From Pseudoflavonifractor phocaeensis (lineage in GTDB: Bacteria; Bacillota; Clostridia; Oscillospirales; Oscillospiraceae), in contig NZ_JADYUM010000002.1 of assembly GCF_021531815.1 (NCBI RefSeq), positions 124,001-188,000 of the forward strand: a stretch of DNA of 64,000 bases, written 5' to 3'. A model generated the notes under the pieces. The model saw only the letters and a list, made by a program, of their open reading frames with translations, ran no database searches and was not told where the DNA came from. Position numbers and translations under genes: made by a program. How positions within the stretch are numbered: the stretch's first letter is position 1; each line of letters opens with the position of its first letter. Below are positions 20,803-30,062 of the stretch, one piece after another.

Positions 20803-23046
20803 TTACAGCAGCGTCATCTGTTCCTCGCCCCGGTCAGCCTCCCGGAGGAGGGCGCCGGCGATAGGCAGGGAGCGCGCCCGGTAGCGGGCGGCATTGACGA
20901 TGTGGGTGGAGGACAGGGGCAGGGCCTTTTCCACCCGGTATTTGGGCTTCAGGGTCATAACGTTGACGCCCTGGGTGGTGCGGGTGGTCTTGGGGTTCAG
21001 GCTGGCGGTATGGAAGACCACACACCGGCCCTCGGTGGAGATGACCGCCATCTCCAGGTCCTCCTTCAGCAGAAGGGCGGACACCAGGGGGGCCTTGTCC
21101 GAATAAGCTCCGGTGAGCTTTTTCCGCTTGGTCTGGGTCTGGTAGGCGGACAGCTCTACCCGGGCGGCCTTGCCGTTGTCGAAGAAGAACAGCACATGAC
21201 CGGAGTAGTCCCCGGGGATACAGGCCCAGACCGCTTTTTCCTCCGGGTCCATGGCCAGCTTGGTGGGCAGATAGTCTCCCAGTACGCTGGCCTTGGTGTC
21301 GTCGAAGTCGGACAGCCGGGTTTTGTAGCACTGCTGCCGGTCGGTGAATACCAGCAGCTCATCCCGGTTGCTGGCCTCCCACTGGAGGAAGGGGCCGTCC
21401 CCTTCCTTATATTTCTGGTCGCTGGCCATGCGCAGGGACTGGGGGGTGATCTTTTTCAGATAGCCCTCCCGGGAGAAGAACAGGTGGACGGGGTAGTCGG
21501 GAGTCTCGTCCTCCTCCACCGCCGCGGCCTCCGCCTCGTGGTCGTAGACGATGTCTGTGCGGCGGGGGACGGCGTACTTCTTTTTCACCTCCGCCAGCTC
21601 ATCCATGATGATTTTGCGGATACGCTTGGGGGAGTTGACCGTGTCCTCCAGGTTGGCGATCTCCTCCTCCAGGGCGTCCACCTCCTGGGTGCGCTTGAGG
21701 ATGTACTCCTTGTTGATGTTGCGCAGGCGGATGTCGGCTACATATTCCGCCTGGACCTGGTCAATTCCGAAGCCGATCATCAGGTTGGGGATGACCTCCG
21801 CGTCTTCCTCGGTGTCCCGGATGATCTTGATGGCCCGGTCAATGTCCAGCAGGATGCGCCGCAGGCCCTTCAGCAGGTGCAGCTTCTCCTTTTTCTTCCC
21901 CATGGAGTAATATACCCGCCGGCGCACTGACTCCATCCGCCAGGCGGTCCACTCCTCCAGAATCTCCCGCACTCCCATGACCCTGGGCATTCCGGCGATG
22001 AGAATGTTGAAGTTGCAGGACTGGCTGTCCAGCAGGGGGGTGGAGCGGAACAGCTTGGCCATCAGCTTGTCCGGATCTGTCCCCCGTTTCAGGTCGATGG
22101 TCAGTTTCAGACCGGACAGGTCGGTCTCGTCCCGCATGTCGGCGATCTCTTTGATCTTCCCCGCTTTGACCAGCTCAGTCACCTTGTCCATAATGGCCTC
22201 AGTGGTGGTGGAGTAGGGGATCTCGTAGACCTCGATGAGGTTTTCTTCCTTATTGTATCGCCACTTGGAGCGTACCTTGAAGGAGCCGCGCCCGGTGCGG
22301 TAGATCTCGCTGAGGGCGGCTTCGTCGTAGAGCAGCTCGCCGCCGGTGGGCAGGTCCGGAGCCTTCAGGGTGGACATGATGTCGTGGTCCGGGTCCTTCA
22401 GGAAGGCGATGGTGGTGTCGCACACTTCCCCCAGGTTGAAGCCGCACAGGTTGGAGGCCATGCCAACGGCGATGCCCTGGTTAGCGGACACCAGCACGTT
22501 GGGGAAGGTGGTGGGCAGAAGGGTGGGCTCTTTCAGCTTGCCGTCGTAGTTGTCCACAAAGTCCACCGTGTCCTGGTCGATGTCGCGGAACAGCTCGGCG
22601 CAGATGGGGTCCAGCCGGGCCTCGGTGTACCGGGAGGCGGCCCAGGCCATGTCACGGGAGTAGACCTTGCCGAAGTTGCCCTTGGAGTCCACCAGGGGAT
22701 GGAGCAGGGCGCCGTAGCCCCGGGACAGGCGGACCATGGTGTCGTAGATGGCGGCGTCTCCGTGGGGGTTGAGCTTCATGGTCTGGCCCACCACGTTGGC
22801 GCTCTTGGTCCGGGCCCCTCCCAGCAGCTTCATCTGGTACATGGTGTACAGCAGCTTCCGGTGGGAGGGCTTGAAGCCGTCGATCTCCGGAATGGCCCGG
22901 GAGACGATGACGGACATGGCGTAGGGCATATAGTTGAGCTCCAGCGTCTCGGTGATGGGCTGTTCCAGCACCTCGGCCCGCAGGCCCATGACGTTGGGGT
23001 TGATGACTTTTGGTTTGTTTTCGTTGGGGGCCTTTTTCTTAGCCAT
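20803..23046 (-). CDS. parC: topoisomerase IV-like subunit A (GyrA/ParC family, divergent Clostridial type)
   Basis: 747 aa, breakage-reunion subunit of a type II topoisomerase. Motifs: PEIDGFKPSHRKLLYTMY, the winged-helix region NPHGDAAIYDTMVRL, and the catalytic Tyr in AASRYTEARL; a coiled-coil/tower section (about 340-500) and a short C-terminal beta-propeller. The quinolone-contact position equivalent to GyrA Ser83 is Ala (HGD-A-A). Paired with the ParE-like protein at 24824, from which it is separated by sdaAB and sdaAA. It could be annotated gyrA-like; the paired short subunits favour topo IV. Confidence 0.87.
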   Translation of the reverse strand: MAKKKAPNENKPKVINPNVMGLRAEVLEQPITETLELNYMPYAMSVIVSRAIPEIDGFKPSHRKLLYTMYQMKLLGGARTKSANVVGQTMKLNPHGDAAIYDTMVRLSRGYGALLHPLVDSKGNFGKVYSRDMAWAASRYTEARLDPICAELFRDIDQDTVDFVDNYDGKLKEPTLLPTTFPNVLVSANQGIAVGMASNLCGFNLGEVCDTTIAFLKDPDHDIMSTLKAPDLPTGGELLYDEAALSEIYRTGRGSFKVRSKWRYNKEENLIEVYEIPYSTTTEAIMDKVTELVKAGKIKEIADMRDETDLSGLKLTIDLKRGTDPDKLMAKLFRSTPLLDSQSCNFNILIAGMPRVMGVREILEEWTAWRMESVRRRVYYSMGKKKEKLHLLKGLRRILLDIDRAIKIIRDTEEDAEVIPNLMIGFGIDQVQAEYVADIRLRNINKEYILKRTQEVDALEEEIANLEDTVNSPKRIRKIIMDELAEVKKKYAVPRRTDIVYDHEAEAAAVEEDETPDYPVHLFFSREGYLKKITPQSLRMASDQKYKEGDGPFLQWEASNRDELLVFTDRQQCYKTRLSDFDDTKASVLGDYLPTKLAMDPEEKAVWACIPGDYSGHVLFFFDNGKAARVELSAYQTQTKRKKLTGAYSDKAPLVSALLLKEDLEMAVISTEGRCVVFHTASLNPKTTRTTQGVNVMTLKPKYRVEKALPLSSTHIVNAARYRARSLPIAGALLREADRGEEQMTLL

Positions 23047-23132
23047 TGGGATCAGTCCTTATCTGAAAATACCTTATAAATAAATTTATCCTTGGAAGGC
23101 CTGTGAAATGGACGGTGTGGGATAGGAGCTGT

Positions 23133-24002
23133 TCAAGGCTCCTTGGGGGCGTACTCCATGCCGAAGGGGGTGGCGGCCAGGCCGCCCTTACCCGTCTCCC
23201 GGAGAGTGTGGGGCAGGGAACGGCCCACCTCGGCCATGGCGTCCAGCACCTGGTCGGCAGGGACCCGGCTCTCAATGCCTGCCAGGGCCATCTGGGCGGC
23301 GGACAGGGCGTCCATGGCTCCGATGACGTTGCGCTTGACGCAGGGCACCTCCACCAGACCGCCCACCGGGTCACACACCAGCCCCAGCAGGTTTTTCACC
23401 GCCATGGCGCAGGCGTGGACCATCTGTTCCGGGGAGCCACCCTGAAGGTGGACCAGGGCGGGGGCGGCCATGGCGGCGGCGGAGCCGATCTCCGCCTGAC
23501 AGCCTCCCTCGGCCCCGGAGATGGAGGCCCGCTCGGCGATGACCATACCGAAGCCGGCGGCCACATAGAGAGCCTGGACCAGCTGGTCTTTGCCAGCACC
23601 AAAATGGCGGCGGTAGGGGAGCAGGACCGCCGGCAGCACCCCGCAGGCTCCCGCCGTGGGGGCGGCCACGATGCGCTTCATGCAGGCGTTGCACTCCCCC
23701 ATCCGCAGGGCGCCGGCCATCACGTCGGACAGGAAGGGACCGCACAGGGTGTTGCCGGCCTGGGCGTAAGCGGCCATCCGGCCTCCGTCGCCTCCCACCA
23801 GGCCGCTGGCGGAGCGGTCCCCGGCCCGGTAGCCCTCGTCCGCCTGGACCATGACCTCCAGCATGGTGGCCATCCGGGCCATGGACTCCTCCCGGGGGAT
23901 GTTCTGGCGGGCGCAGTCAGATAATAAAATGTTTTCCCACAGGGGCAGACCGGACTGCTTCGTGTCCCGGAGCATCTGGTCCAGGGAAGTAAATTCGATC
24001 AT
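23133..24002 (-). CDS. sdaAA: L-serine dehydratase, iron-sulfur dependent, alpha subunit
   Basis: 289 aa, deaminates L-serine to pyruvate with a [4Fe-4S] cluster held by Cys residues visible in GACGVLPA, VCDPVGG and PCVKRN. Also APTAGACG and ISGAEGGCQAEIG. Overlaps the beta subunit gene by four bases (ATGA-type overlap at 23999-24002), so the two are translationally coupled. The operon sits inside the parE...parC gene set. Confidence 0.95.
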   Translation of the reverse strand: MIEFTSLDQMLRDTKQSGLPLWENILLSDCARQNIPREESMARMATMLEVMVQADEGYRAGDRSASGLVGGDGGRMAAYAQAGNTLCGPFLSDVMAGALRMGECNACMKRIVAAPTAGACGVLPAVLLPYRRHFGAGKDQLVQALYVAAGFGMVIAERASISGAEGGCQAEIGSAAAMAAPALVHLQGGSPEQMVHACAMAVKNLLGLVCDPVGGLVEVPCVKRNVIGAMDALSAAQMALAGIESRVPADQVLDAMAEVGRSLPHTLRETGKGGLAATPFGMEYAPKEP

Positions 24003-24670
24003 AGGGCTTCCTCCTCCGGCGTGTATCGGGTGACCCGCAGGATGCCGGGCAGAGCCCGGACCTCCTGGGCGGCTTCCTGAGGGATGGGCTGGTCACACTC
24101 AATGACCATGACGGCGCTGCCGCCCCGGCCGCCCCGGTTGAGCTGGAGGGTGGCGACATTCAATCCACGGCCTGCCAGCACCCCGGTGACCTGGCTGACG
24201 CAGCCGGGCTGGTCGGTGTTGTGGACCACCAGAGTGGGCAGCTCCCCGCTGAAGGAGGTGTCCAGGCCGTCCACCCGGAACACCCGGATGCGGCCGCCCC
24301 CCGGGGAGGAGGCCCCCACCTCCAGTCTGCCCCCCTGGGCGCCCTCCAGCCGGATGAGGACGCTGTTGGGATGGACGTCCCGGAGGGTGCAGGAGCCGAA
24401 GGTAAATTCCAATCCCCGCTCCTTGGCCAGGGCGAAGCTGGCGGGCACCCGGCTGTCATCGGGGGCCAGTCCCAGCAGTCCGGCGATGAGGGCCTGGTGG
24501 GTGCCGTGGCCCTCGCCGGTGGAGGCGAAGGAGCCGTGGAGCAGCAGCTCCGCCTGTATCGGTTTCTGGCCCAACAGGGCCCGGGCCATCCGGCCAATGC
24601 GCACCGCTCCCGCTGTGTGGGAGCTGGAAGGACCCACCATCACGGGGCCCAGAATATCAAATAAGTTCAT
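23999..24670 (-). CDS. sdaAB: L-serine dehydratase, iron-sulfur dependent, beta subunit
   Basis: 223 aa. N-terminal SDH beta domain with MVGPSSSHTAGAVRIG (residues 11-26) and HGSFASTGEGHGT, and a C-terminal ACT domain (about 145-220: LVVHNTDQPGCVSQVTG) that is expected to bind an amino acid effector. Partner of sdaAA. Confidence 0.94.
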   Translation of the reverse strand: MNLFDILGPVMVGPSSSHTAGAVRIGRMARALLGQKPIQAELLLHGSFASTGEGHGTHQALIAGLLGLAPDDSRVPASFALAKERGLEFTFGSCTLRDVHPNSVLIRLEGAQGGRLEVGASSPGGGRIRVFRVDGLDTSFSGELPTLVVHNTDQPGCVSQVTGVLAGRGLNVATLQLNRGGRGGSAVMVIECDQPIPQEAAQEVRALPGILRVTRYTPEEEAL

Positions 24671-24823
24671 AGAAAGATCCTCCGAAATGTATCACGCCTC
24701 GCCTGTTCGCGACGCGGTTCTAAGCCGTCCGACTACGCGGAAACCCATCCGGGGCCTGCGGCCCCTCCTTGGGCTTTCCGCTCCGCTCCCGTCTTAGCCC
24801 GCTGCTCACGACGGCTCGGACGC

Positions 24824-26812
24824 TTAAGAAATATCCGCCAGATCCAAATATTTATACCCGTTGTCGGCGATATGGTTTTTCCGCCCGGGCAGGTCGTCAC
24901 CCAGCAGCAGGTCGAAGACCTGGGCGGTACGCTCCACATCCTCGGGCATGACCTTGATGAGACGGCGGGTCTCGGGGGACATGGTGGTCAGGGCCATCAT
25001 CTCGGGGTCGTTCTCGCCCAGGCCCTTGGACCGCTGGACGTCGTACTTCTTGCCCTCCAGAGAGGTCACGATGTCGTTTTTCTCCTTGTCGGAGTAAGCG
25101 AACCAGGTTTTCTCCTTACAGGTGATCTCATAGAGGGGGGACTCAGCGATATAGACATAGCCCTCCTGGATGAGGGTGGGGGTCAGGCGGTAGAGCATGG
25201 TGAGGATCAGGGTCCGGATCTGGAAGCCATCAACGTCGGCGTCGGTACAGATGACCACCTTGTTCCAGCGCAGGTTGTTCAGGTCGAAGGCGGCCATATC
25301 CTTGGCCCGCTTGTCGTGGACCTCCACTCCGCAGCCCAGCACTTTGAGCAGATCGGTGATGATCTCGCTTTTGAAGATCTTGCCGTAGTCCGCCTTGAGG
25401 CAGTTCAGGATCTTGCCCCGGACGGGCATGATGCCCTGGAACTCGGCGTCCCGGCTCATCTTTACGCTGCCCATGGCGGAGTCGCCCTCCACGATGTACA
25501 GCTCCCGCTTGGACACGTCCTTGGTGCGGCAGTCCACGAATTTCTGTACCCGGTTGGACAGGTCCATGTTGCCCGTCAGCTTTTTCTTGATGTTCAGACG
25601 GGTCTTTTCCGCGTTCTCCCGGGCCCGCTTGTTGATGAGGACCTGTTCGCCGATCTTCTGGGCGTCCAGGGGATTTTCGATGAAGTAGACCTCCAGCTGG
25701 GACCGGAGGAAGTCGGTCATGGCCTCCTGGACGAACTTGTTGTTGATGGCCTTCTTGGTCTGGTTTTCATAGGAGGTCTGGGTGGAAAAGTTGTTGCTTA
25801 CCAGCACTAGGGCGTCCTGAATGTCGGGGAAGGTGATCTTGCTCTCGTTTTTGGTGTACTTGTTCTGCTGCTTCAGGTAGGCGTCAATGGCGGAGACAAA
25901 GGCGGACTTCATGGCCTTTTCCGGGGAGCCGCCGTGCTCCAGCCAGGAGGAGTTGTGGTAGTGCTCGATGACCTGGACCTTGTTGGAGAAGCAGAAGGAG
26001 ACGGACAGCTTCACCTTGTATTCGGGCTTGTCCGCCCGGTCCCGGCCCTTCCGTTCCGTCTGCCAGAAGACGGGCAGGGTGAGGGCACCCTCCCCCGCCA
26101 GCTCGGCCACATAGTCCACGATGCCGTTCTCATACTGAAAATCGGTGGTTTCGAACTTGTTGGGGGCGGTCTCGTTCCGGAAGCGGAAGGTGACGCCGGC
26201 GTTGACCACAGCCTGGCGCTTCATCACGTCCAGATAGTAGGACTCGGGGATGTCGATGTCGGTGAAGACCTCCAGATCGGGTTTCCAGCGGAAGGTGGAG
26301 CCCGTCTTCTTGCCCCGGTCGGTGGGCTCCTTGTTCAGCCCGCCGATGTTTTCGCCCTTTTCAAAATGGAGGGTGTATTTGAATCCATCCCGGCGGATGA
26401 CGGCGTCAAAATATTCACTGGCGTACTGAGTGGCGCAGGAACCCAGGCCGTTGAGACCCAGGGAGTATTCATAGTTATCTCCGCTGCCGTTTTCATATTT
26501 GCCGCCGGCGTACAGCTCGCAGAAGACCAGCTCCCAGTTATACTTCTGCTCCTTCTCGTTCCAGTCCACCGGACAGCCGCGGCCCTGGTCCTCCACTTCG
26601 ATGGACTTGTCCAGGTAGCGGGTGACGGTAATGAGCCGGCCGTGGCCCTCCCGGGCCTCGTCGATGGCGTTGGACAGGATCTCAAATACCGCGTGTTCGC
26701 AGCCCTCCAGCCCATCGGAGCCAAAGATGACGCCGGGGCGCATCCGGACCCGGTCGGCCCCCTTCAGAGAGGTGATGGATTCGTTTCCGTAACTGGGTTT
26801 CTTCTGAGCCAT
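24824..26812 (-). CDS. parE: topoisomerase IV-like subunit B (GyrB/ParE family)
   Basis: 662 aa ATPase subunit. GHKL ATP site: EILSNAIDEAREGHG (Asn/Asp for Mg-ATP), GLNGLGSCATQYAS; transducer domain; Toprim motif EGDSAMGSVKMSRD (usual EGDSAGGSA with Met for Gly) and DADVDGFQIRTL; C-terminal PLYEI and KGLGE. Shorter than GyrB in the Toprim insert, fitting ParE. Same strand as sdaAB/sdaAA/parC; a 153-base gap with no clear signal separates it from sdaAB. Confidence 0.88.
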   Translation of the reverse strand: MAQKKPSYGNESITSLKGADRVRMRPGVIFGSDGLEGCEHAVFEILSNAIDEAREGHGRLITVTRYLDKSIEVEDQGRGCPVDWNEKEQKYNWELVFCELYAGGKYENGSGDNYEYSLGLNGLGSCATQYASEYFDAVIRRDGFKYTLHFEKGENIGGLNKEPTDRGKKTGSTFRWKPDLEVFTDIDIPESYYLDVMKRQAVVNAGVTFRFRNETAPNKFETTDFQYENGIVDYVAELAGEGALTLPVFWQTERKGRDRADKPEYKVKLSVSFCFSNKVQVIEHYHNSSWLEHGGSPEKAMKSAFVSAIDAYLKQQNKYTKNESKITFPDIQDALVLVSNNFSTQTSYENQTKKAINNKFVQEAMTDFLRSQLEVYFIENPLDAQKIGEQVLINKRARENAEKTRLNIKKKLTGNMDLSNRVQKFVDCRTKDVSKRELYIVEGDSAMGSVKMSRDAEFQGIMPVRGKILNCLKADYGKIFKSEIITDLLKVLGCGVEVHDKRAKDMAAFDLNNLRWNKVVICTDADVDGFQIRTLILTMLYRLTPTLIQEGYVYIAESPLYEITCKEKTWFAYSDKEKNDIVTSLEGKKYDVQRSKGLGENDPEMMALTTMSPETRRLIKVMPEDVERTAQVFDLLLGDDLPGRKNHIADNGYKYLDLADIS

Positions 26813-27037
26813 GGTAAAAATTCCTCACTATTCCAAAAATGCACCAGAGCGCACATAATAATACAGCTTAATCATACCAAATGATATGGCGGAAAGTCAA
26901 GAAAAGCAGCGGGAAGGTACAGACACCCAAAACCGAAAACGGACGCAGGGTCCGGATGGGCGAAGATAGAAAAATCTGAGCGAGTAAAGGCGCGTTTCTG
27001 AGATATATTAAGAAAAAGTGAACTTCGTTTTTAGGTG

Positions 27038-27066
27038 TTGCAAAAACGGCTGCAATCTGGTACAAT
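27038..27066 (+). promoter_or_regulatory. promoter of the membrane-protein gene
   Basis: TTGCAA (27038-27043), 17-base spacer, TACAAT (27061-27066). The divergent 334-base region up to parE holds nothing else I can name. Confidence 0.65.
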
Positions 27067-27146
27067 GTAATCCTGTCTGGGTCGCAGAATCAGAAGGTAA
27101 TTCTGCCGAAACACCAAAGTAAACGGCAGTGAGGAGAATGACACAC

Positions 27147-27911
27147 ATGGATAAAAACCAGAGAGAAGCACGCCGGCGCCAGGAAGATCGAGCCCTTAAC
27201 CGGGGCTTGATGTGGGTGGGAGGAGCCATTGTCCTGGAGTTCCTGCTGTTGCTTGTCAACCGTTATTATATTCACTTCAAGACTTCGGAAATTGACTTGG
27301 CCATCGCCCTTCGTACCGTGCTGCAGGTCCTGCGGATCGCGGGCGCCGTGGCCGGGATCGCGGCCCTGGTTTGGGCGGTCCTCCGCTTCCGGAAAAGTGA
27401 AAAGACCGGACTGCCCCTGGTGCTGGCCCTGGCCTGCGGAGCGCTGGCCGTCTGTGCCCATATCACGATGGCTTTTCAGGACTCCGGGGTTCGGATGCTG
27501 TTCCTGATGGTACCCGCCTGGGCGGGACTGGCCCTGATTTATTACCTCTATCAGCGGGAATTTTTCCTGGGTGCGGTGGCCAGCGGCCTGTCCATTTTGG
27601 GCCTGTGGTTTGTGCGCTACGGAAGCAGGTTCAGCCTGGAGACGGTACTGACTCTGGTGGGCGTGCTGGTAGTGGCTGCCGCCGCCCTGTGGCTGAAGAA
27701 GAACAACGGCGTGCTGAAACAGGGAGAGAGTGAGATCCGAATCCTGTCCAAAAACACTTCCTATCCCCTGATCCTGGCCAGCTGTCTGGTGGGGCTTCTG
27801 GTCCAACTGGCAGCCATGGCGTTGGGCGCCAACCTGGCCTACTATCTGATGTTCGCCATGGTGGCGTGGCTGTTTGCCCTCTTGGTATATTATACCGTCA
27901 AGCTGATGTGA
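27147..27911 (+). CDS. hypothetical multi-pass membrane protein
   Basis: 254 aa with a charged N-terminal tail (MDKNQREARRRQEDR) and about seven hydrophobic segments, the last ending in a short VKLM tail. ATG 27147 is chosen because GAGGAG lies about 10 bases upstream; GTG 27129 and ATG 27138 are too close to it. No family recognised. Own promoter and terminator, so a single-gene unit. Confidence 0.75.
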   Translation: MDKNQREARRRQEDRALNRGLMWVGGAIVLEFLLLLVNRYYIHFKTSEIDLAIALRTVLQVLRIAGAVAGIAALVWAVLRFRKSEKTGLPLVLALACGALAVCAHITMAFQDSGVRMLFLMVPAWAGLALIYYLYQREFFLGAVASGLSILGLWFVRYGSRFSLETVLTLVGVLVVAAAALWLKKNNGVLKQGESEIRILSKNTSYPLILASCLVGLLVQLAAMALGANLAYYLMFAMVAWLFALLVYYTVKLM

Positions 27912-27922
27912 TTAGTTGTAAA

Positions 27923-27959
27923 AATCAGCGGTCCCGAAAGCGGGACCGCTGATTTTTTA
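27923..27959. terminator. bidirectional terminator
   Basis: 14-bp stem AATCAGCGGTCCCG and complement with an AAAG loop and six T on the plus side; A run on the other side. Serves the membrane protein and the convergent MATE gene. Confidence 0.85.
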
Positions 27960-29306
27960 TGTCAGGGGCAGGATTTTCTCCCGGTAGATCCGGAAATAGA
28001 GCACCAGCGCAGCCGCGCAGGTGAACAGCTCCACCAAGGGGAAACACAGGAAAGTCCAGCGGGGGCGGAAGTGGACCAGAAACAGGGCAGCGGGGAGGAG
28101 CAGGATGATCTGGCGCAGCAGCGTCACCGTCAGGGAGTGGGAACTGCGGCCCAAGGACTGGAAGGCGGCGGAGCAAATGATGCTGACCGCGGCCAGGGGG
28201 AAGGAGAGGGCGGTCATCCGCAGGGCGGGCACACCCAGCTCCACAGCCGCCGGTCCGGCTTGGAAGCAAAGGGTGAGCAGCGGCCGGGCGAACAGCCAGA
28301 GCAGGGCGGTCCCGGTCAGAGCAGTGGTCAAGGCGGTCAGCATGCCGAAGCGGATGGCGCCGGAGATCCGCTTGCCGTCTCTTGCACCGTAGTTGTAGCT
28401 GATAATGGAGATGAGCCCGTTGTTGACGCTGAATACCGGCATGAAGACAAAGGACTGGAGCTTGAAGTAGACCCCCAGGACCCAAACGGCGGTTTCAGAC
28501 CATAGGGTCAGGATGCCGTTGAGTCCCAGAGACATGAGGCTGGTCATGGACTGCATCAAAACGGCGGGCGCTGCGATCCGGCACATCTCCCGGGCCAATG
28601 GGGGCTGGAAGCGGAAGGAACACGGGGAAATGGGGAGCTGCTGCCGAACCCGGCGGATCAGCACCAGGCCGACGAGACCGCCTGTGATCTGGCCGGTCAC
28701 AGTGGCGATGGCGGCGCCCTGTACTCCCATGCCAAAGCCAAAGATAAGGATCGGGTCCAGAATGATGTTGATCAGAGAGCCGACACCCTGGACGATCATG
28801 AAACCGGCGGGATGGCCGGTGGATTGCAGGACCCGCTCACAGGGGAATTGGAGGCACATGCCAATGGACAGGCAGCAGCAGATGCGCAGGTAGGCGACGC
28901 CCTGTTCCATAACTTCCGCCGTGTCCGAGCAGGCGTTCAAATAGGTGCGGCAGGCGAAAAGACCAAAGGACAGAAACAGCAGCCAGCACAAAAAGTAGAG
29001 GAGGAAACCGTGAAGGACCGCGCTGTTGGCTTCGTCCATCCGCTTTTTCCCCAGACGGTGGGCCAGAGTGGCGTTGAAGCCGACCCCTGTGCCCACACAG
29101 AAGGCCACCATCAGCGTCTGAATGGGGTAGGCGTAGGACAGGGCAAGAAAGGCGGTGTCGCTGATCCGGGCCACGTAGATACTGTCCACCAGATTATAGA
29201 CTGCCTGCGTCAGCATAGACAGCATGATGGGCCAGGACATGCTGAGGACCAGCCGTTTCATGGGCATGGTCCCCAAAATATTTTGTTCCGCAGACGTGCT
29301 GATCAC
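27957..29306 (-). CDS. MATE-family multidrug/organic cation exporter
   Basis: 449 aa, 12 helices in two MatE halves. Typical N-terminus ILGTMPMKRLVLSMSWP, then MLTQAVYNLVDSIYVA and the loop GTGVGFNATLAHRLGKKRMDEAN. The start is uncertain: GTG 29306 keeps the ten or so residues that MATE proteins usually have before the GxMP motif; ATG 29267 is the alternative. The frame runs on to 29621 but that part is antisense to the SASP gene and not family-like. Exports cationic compounds by Na+ or H+ antiport (family knowledge). Confidence 0.85.
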   Translation of the reverse strand: MISTSAEQNILGTMPMKRLVLSMSWPIMLSMLTQAVYNLVDSIYVARISDTAFLALSYAYPIQTLMVAFCVGTGVGFNATLAHRLGKKRMDEANSAVLHGFLLYFLCWLLFLSFGLFACRTYLNACSDTAEVMEQGVAYLRICCCLSIGMCLQFPCERVLQSTGHPAGFMIVQGVGSLINIILDPILIFGFGMGVQGAAIATVTGQITGGLVGLVLIRRVRQQLPISPCSFRFQPPLAREMCRIAAPAVLMQSMTSLMSLGLNGILTLWSETAVWVLGVYFKLQSFVFMPVFSVNNGLISIISYNYGARDGKRISGAIRFGMLTALTTALTGTALLWLFARPLLTLCFQAGPAAVELGVPALRMTALSFPLAAVSIICSAAFQSLGRSSHSLTVTLLRQIILLLPAALFLVHFRPRWTFLCFPLVELFTCAAALVLYFRIYREKILPLT

Positions 29307-29523
29307 CGCCTTGTGACAAAAAATGTGGTGCTCTATGGCCGAAAAATGAACAAATTCAGTATAACAGCGGCCAAAAAGGAAGTCAAGAAAAGGGCCGGAG
29401 ACTAGAAAAAACAGGAAGGCGCTCGAAAGGTATAGAAACGGTGGCCGGGGCAATGCTAGGAGTGGATGTTCCATCCAAACAAAAAGAGAAAACAACCGCC
29501 AAGTGTAAAAGGAGAGAAAAATT

Positions 29524-29790
29524 ATGTCTAACGGTAACGGCAGCAATAAGATCATGGTTCCCAATGCCCGCGAGGCGATGAATAAGTTCAAGATGGAGGC
29601 CGCCAACGAGGTGGGCGTCAACCTGAAGCAGGGTTACAACGGCGATCTGACCAGCAAGCAGGCCGGCTCCGTCGGCGGCCAGATGGTCAAGAAAATGACG
29701 ACCGCACGAACCATGAGTTTTCAGCGGGCAGACCGCACCGCTGTGGGGCATGAGGTTGAGGTAAGGTACATAGCGGGAATCACTGTTTAA
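29524..29790 (+). CDS. small acid-soluble spore protein, alpha/beta type, with an unusual C-terminus
   Basis: 88 aa. Residues 10-57 are a standard alpha/beta SASP: VPNAREAMNKFKMEAANEV, GYNGDLTSKQAGSVGGQMVKKM quoted in part (GDLTSKQAGSVGGQMVKKM). Such proteins coat and protect spore DNA and are cut by GPR at the conserved Glu in KMEAANE. Normal members end about 10 residues later; here about 30 extra residues (MTTARTMSFQRADRTAV...) follow that look unrelated, as if the 3' end was replaced. AGGAGAG 8 bases upstream. The gene is a good sign that the organism sporulates. Confidence 0.85.
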   Translation: MSNGNGSNKIMVPNAREAMNKFKMEAANEVGVNLKQGYNGDLTSKQAGSVGGQMVKKMTTARTMSFQRADRTAVGHEVEVRYIAGITV

Positions 29791-29815
29791 ATTGCGGATA
29801 ACAGAATAAACGCTG

Positions 29816-29853
29816 CACAGCCCACCGGTCAGATGATCGGTGGGCTGTGTTTT
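29816..29853 (+). terminator. terminator after the SASP gene
   Basis: 12-bp stem CACAGCCCACCG and complement, 10-base loop, TTTT. Confidence 0.8.
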
Positions 29854-29888
29854 ACGCATAGCGGTTGATAGGAAAAAATGATGCTGAA

Positions 29889-30062
29889 TCAATAATACTG
29901 CTCAACATACTTATAGGCCTTCTCAACCAAATCCTTGTCAAATAGTTTCTTTCGAGCGAAAATGCCGTACAACTCCATGCTTACTTCTCTGCGTCCTGTC
30001 TCAGTATCCTGCCATCCAGGGAAGCGGACAATTCGCACAATGCCATCAATCTCATCGACAAT
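29889..30062 (-). pseudogene. C-terminal remnant of a type I restriction subunit R (hsdR)
   Basis: Overlapping the hsdM stop in another frame is an open run of about 57 codons, VDEIDGIVRIVRFPGWQ...LFDKDLVEKAYKYVEQYY-stop (quoted in part), which matches the extreme C-terminus of HsdR proteins (IVR-PGWQ-T-GRREV, ELF-KAY-YI-YY). No other part of hsdR or any hsdS is left here. Together with the shortened hsdM this marks a deletion joining hsdM to the end of hsdR. Confidence 0.7.

Noticed and set aside
29307-29621. N-terminal extension of the MATE protein
   Set aside because: Runs antisense through the SASP gene and does not resemble MATE starts.
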